DNA from: a bacterium
Lineage (GTDB): Bacteria; Patescibacteriota; Minisyncoccia; Phycocordibacterales; JAUSIJ01
Assembly: GCA_030647855.1 (NCBI GenBank)
Contig: JAUSIJ010000054.1
Location: 1 to 7,413, forward strand
DNA length: 7,413 bases
Reading direction: 5' to 3'
Below, piece after piece: positions 6,829 through 7,413 of the stretch; within the stretch, counting starts at the first letter, position 1; each line of letters opens with the position of its first letter. A program made the translations under genes and the position numbers. Under the pieces are notes generated by a model, which did not search any database, was not told the origin of the DNA, and worked only from the letters and a program-made list of their open reading frames with translations.

Positions 6829-6844
6829 ACATTATGTACATTAT
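6829..6844. repeat. ACATTAT direct repeat with a central TGTACA palindrome in the divergent promoter
   Basis: ACATTAT occurs at 6829-6835 and again at 6838-6844, with a period of nine bases. The two copies overlap the palindrome ATGTACAT at 6834-6841. The element sits between the plus-strand -35 and -10 and just downstream of the minus-strand -10, where a bound regulator could affect both directions. An operator role is only a guess; short AT-rich repeats arise easily by chance. Confidence 0.3.
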
Positions 6845-6846
6845 CT

Positions 6847-6852
6847 ATTATA
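6847..6852 (-). promoter_or_regulatory. Consensus -10 element for the Nudix-methyltransferase unit
   Basis: Read on the minus strand, 6852-6847 is exactly TATAAT, preceded by TTG. No good -35 lies at the right distance: 17 bases upstream is CTAAAA. The predicted start is near 6840, about 31 bases before the Nudix ATG. The element overlaps the plus-strand -10 by four bases. Confidence 0.55.
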
Positions 6853-6873
6853 CAAGAATAGGTAAGTTTTTTT

Positions 6874-6882
6874 AGAAGGAGG
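6874..6882 (+). promoter_or_regulatory. Strong Shine-Dalgarno of the plus-strand gene, fixing a GTG start
   Basis: AGAAGGAGG lies five bases before the GTG at 6888-6890, with only A bases between. It contains the full AGGAGG core, far stronger than any other site in the window, and supports the GTG as the real start. Confidence 0.85.
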
Positions 6883-6887
6883 AAAAA

Positions 6888-7286
6888 GTGCCTTTCTCAC
6901 AAAAAGCATGCGACTTATTCCGCCGCTTGGGCCAAGTCAGTCAGGAACGAGGAGATGGCTCCGAGCAACGTGTATGTATCGCATTCGATGAGCCCTTTGA
7001 TGCTCCTCTTTGGTTTAAGGGTGTCTCGCGTGCTCCATGGGAGCTCGATCGCAAGGGCGTCGACGTCATCGTCGAAACAACTGATTTAGGGAAGCTCTAT
7101 CTTCAGATCAAATCATCGGAGAGCGGAGTTCAGAATTTTGCCAAGAAAGGGCGCAAGAATATCGCTATCGTCCTCATTCGCGGAGGGGATACGCTCGATG
7201 AAATCCGGACAAAAGTTTTGAATGCACTTCAGCCTCTGCGCAGCGAGCTTGAGAAGATGAGAAGCAAATACGCCATTACCGAATAG
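6888..7286 (+). CDS. Uncharacterised 132-residue protein with a PD-(D/E)xK nuclease-like D...QxK motif
   Basis: I cannot name this family. Predicted order is an N-terminal helix (about 4-21), a strand VCIAF (29-33), a beta hairpin spanning GVDVIVETT (57-65) and LYLQIKSS (70-77), a strand NIAIVLIRGG (91-100), and a long C-terminal charged helix (about 102-127). The spacing of D59 to Q73-x-K75 resembles the catalytic signature of restriction-endonuclease-fold enzymes, with Gln in place of the middle Asp/Glu, as seen in some members of that fold. D54 and E52 are nearby acids. The strand-like I-K-S-S after a hairpin, then a basic loop (NFAKKGRKN, 83-91), could suit DNA binding. That function is inference; the protein could equally be an inactive or non-nuclease relative. 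There is no signal peptide or membrane segment. The GTG start is set by a strong SD and promoter. The gene stands alone, divergent from the Nudix gene, and its last codons form its own terminator hairpin. Confidence 0.82.
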   Translation: MPFSQKACDLFRRLGQVSQERGDGSEQRVCIAFDEPFDAPLWFKGVSRAPWELDRKGVDVIVETTDLGKLYLQIKSSESGVQNFAKKGRKNIAIVLIRGGDTLDEIRTKVLNALQPLRSELEKMRSKYAITE

Positions 7287-7300
7287 GTAATGGCGTTTTT
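7271..7300 (+). terminator. Intrinsic terminator overlapping the end of the plus-strand gene, probably bidirectional
   Basis: CGCCATTACC (7271-7280) pairs perfectly with GGTAATGGCG (7286-7295) around a five-base GAATA loop, followed by TTTTT (7296-7300). The left arm encodes the last residues of the protein, and the TAG stop (7284-7286) spans the end of the loop and the first base of the right arm. On the minus strand the same hairpin lies downstream of the ABC gene stop and is followed by TATTTGCTTC, a weaker U-rich tail, so it may also stop convergent transcription. Confidence 0.85.
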
Positions 7301-7322
7301 ATACATATCCCTTTGCTTGCAT

Positions 7323-7413
7323 TTAGAAAAGCCTCGCGAAGAGACCCTTTCTATGAATTAGCTCCTTATGTGAGCCTATTTCTATTACACCACCGTCTTC
7401 GAGTACTCATATG
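7323..7413 (-). pseudogene. C-terminal end of an ABC exporter ATPase, with an in-frame TGA near the window edge
   Basis: The minus strand ending at TAA 7325-7323 encodes VLEDGGVIEIGSH followed by KELIHRKGLFARLF. This matches the conserved end of ABC exporter nucleotide-binding domains, just after the switch-His region (typically VLxxGxIxExGtHxELL...YarL). Walker A, Walker B and the signature motif would lie beyond the window. In this frame a TGA (7409-7407) directly precedes the Val, where relatives carry a hydrophobic residue such as Ile or Val. The neighbouring frame reads CAT ATG just upstream, so a frameshift is possible: a frame change of two missing bases or one extra base would give a family-like His-Met lead-in. 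Alternatives are a true pseudogene or a sequence error at the edge. Recoding of TGA is unlikely because TGA ends the carboxypeptidase gene and interrupts no intact gene here. The gene converges on the plus-strand gene, with 36 bases between the stops. Confidence 0.6.

Larger units (their letters stand above)
6826..6854 (+). promoter_or_regulatory. Predicted sigma70 promoter for the plus-strand gene
   Basis: A perfect -35 TTGACA (6826-6831) is followed after 17 bases by TATACA (6849-6854), a 4/6 match to the -10 consensus. The predicted start is near 6861, giving a leader of about 27 bases that contains the strong SD. It is the best -35 plus -10 pair I found in the window. Confidence 0.6.

Noticed and set aside
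7301..7322. A further gene or regulatory site between the converging genes
   Set aside because: Only 22 bases lie between the terminator T tract and the ABC gene stop; I see nothing beyond the tail of the hairpin region.
7407..7409. TGA read as an amino acid (alternative code, as in Gracilibacteria or Mycoplasma)
   Set aside because: The carboxypeptidase gene ends with TGA at its overlap with mraY, and none of the intact genes contains an internal TGA, so the standard code fits.
1..7413. CRISPR array, tRNA, rRNA, insertion sequence or riboswitch
   Set aside because: No regularly spaced repeats, cloverleaf-like segments, transposase motifs or long untranslated leaders were seen; intergenic spaces are all under about 80 bases.

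Overview
The window reads like a piece of a small, tightly packed bacterial chromosome, most likely from the Candidate Phyla Radiation (Patescibacteria, Parcubacteria-like). This is an inference from three things. Genes are nearly contiguous, with overlaps or gaps of 1-5 bases. The stand-alone GlcD-like FAD oxidoreductase and the 'QHAWNREY' methyltransferase resemble versions I associate with that group. Several genes lack a Shine-Dalgarno (SD) sequence. The standard genetic code fits: TGA ends the carboxypeptidase gene and does not interrupt any intact gene.

Layout: almost everything lies on the minus strand, so transcription runs from right to left. At the right edge (7323-7413) is the C-terminal end of an ABC exporter ATPase, minus strand, with an in-frame TGA close to the edge. 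Converging on it is a plus-strand gene (6888-7286) for a 132-residue protein of unknown function with a nuclease-like D...QxK motif. The two genes share a hairpin that looks like a bidirectional terminator. A 78-base divergent promoter region (6810-6887) separates that gene from a minus-strand pair, a Nudix hydrolase (6372-6809) and a class I methyltransferase (5686-6366). After a weak hairpin with a T7 tract and an extended -10 promoter comes a six-gene minus-strand run: trpS (4663-5640), an FAD-linked oxidoreductase (2994-4613), scpA (2264-2992), scpB (1698-2261), a D-Ala-D-Ala carboxypeptidase (737-1714), and the N-terminal two thirds of mraY (1-740, cut by the window edge).

How they work together: scpA and scpB encode the two non-SMC subunits of the SMC-ScpAB chromosome condensation complex. 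The carboxypeptidase and MraY act on peptidoglycan. The run therefore joins chromosome segregation to cell-wall synthesis, with gaps of 1-2 bases or overlaps from the FAD gene through mraY, which implies cotranscription and translational coupling. trpS heads the run and may be translated from a leaderless mRNA. The Nudix enzyme and methyltransferase look like a separate two-gene unit.

Most of the window is ordinary core gene content. The points most worth a second look are the plus-strand nuclease-like protein with its strong signals and coding-embedded terminator, the divergent promoter with overlapping -10 elements, the possible leaderless trpS start, the altered MraY active-site motif, and the interrupted ABC ATPase end. 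I found no CRISPR array, tRNA, rRNA or insertion sequence.
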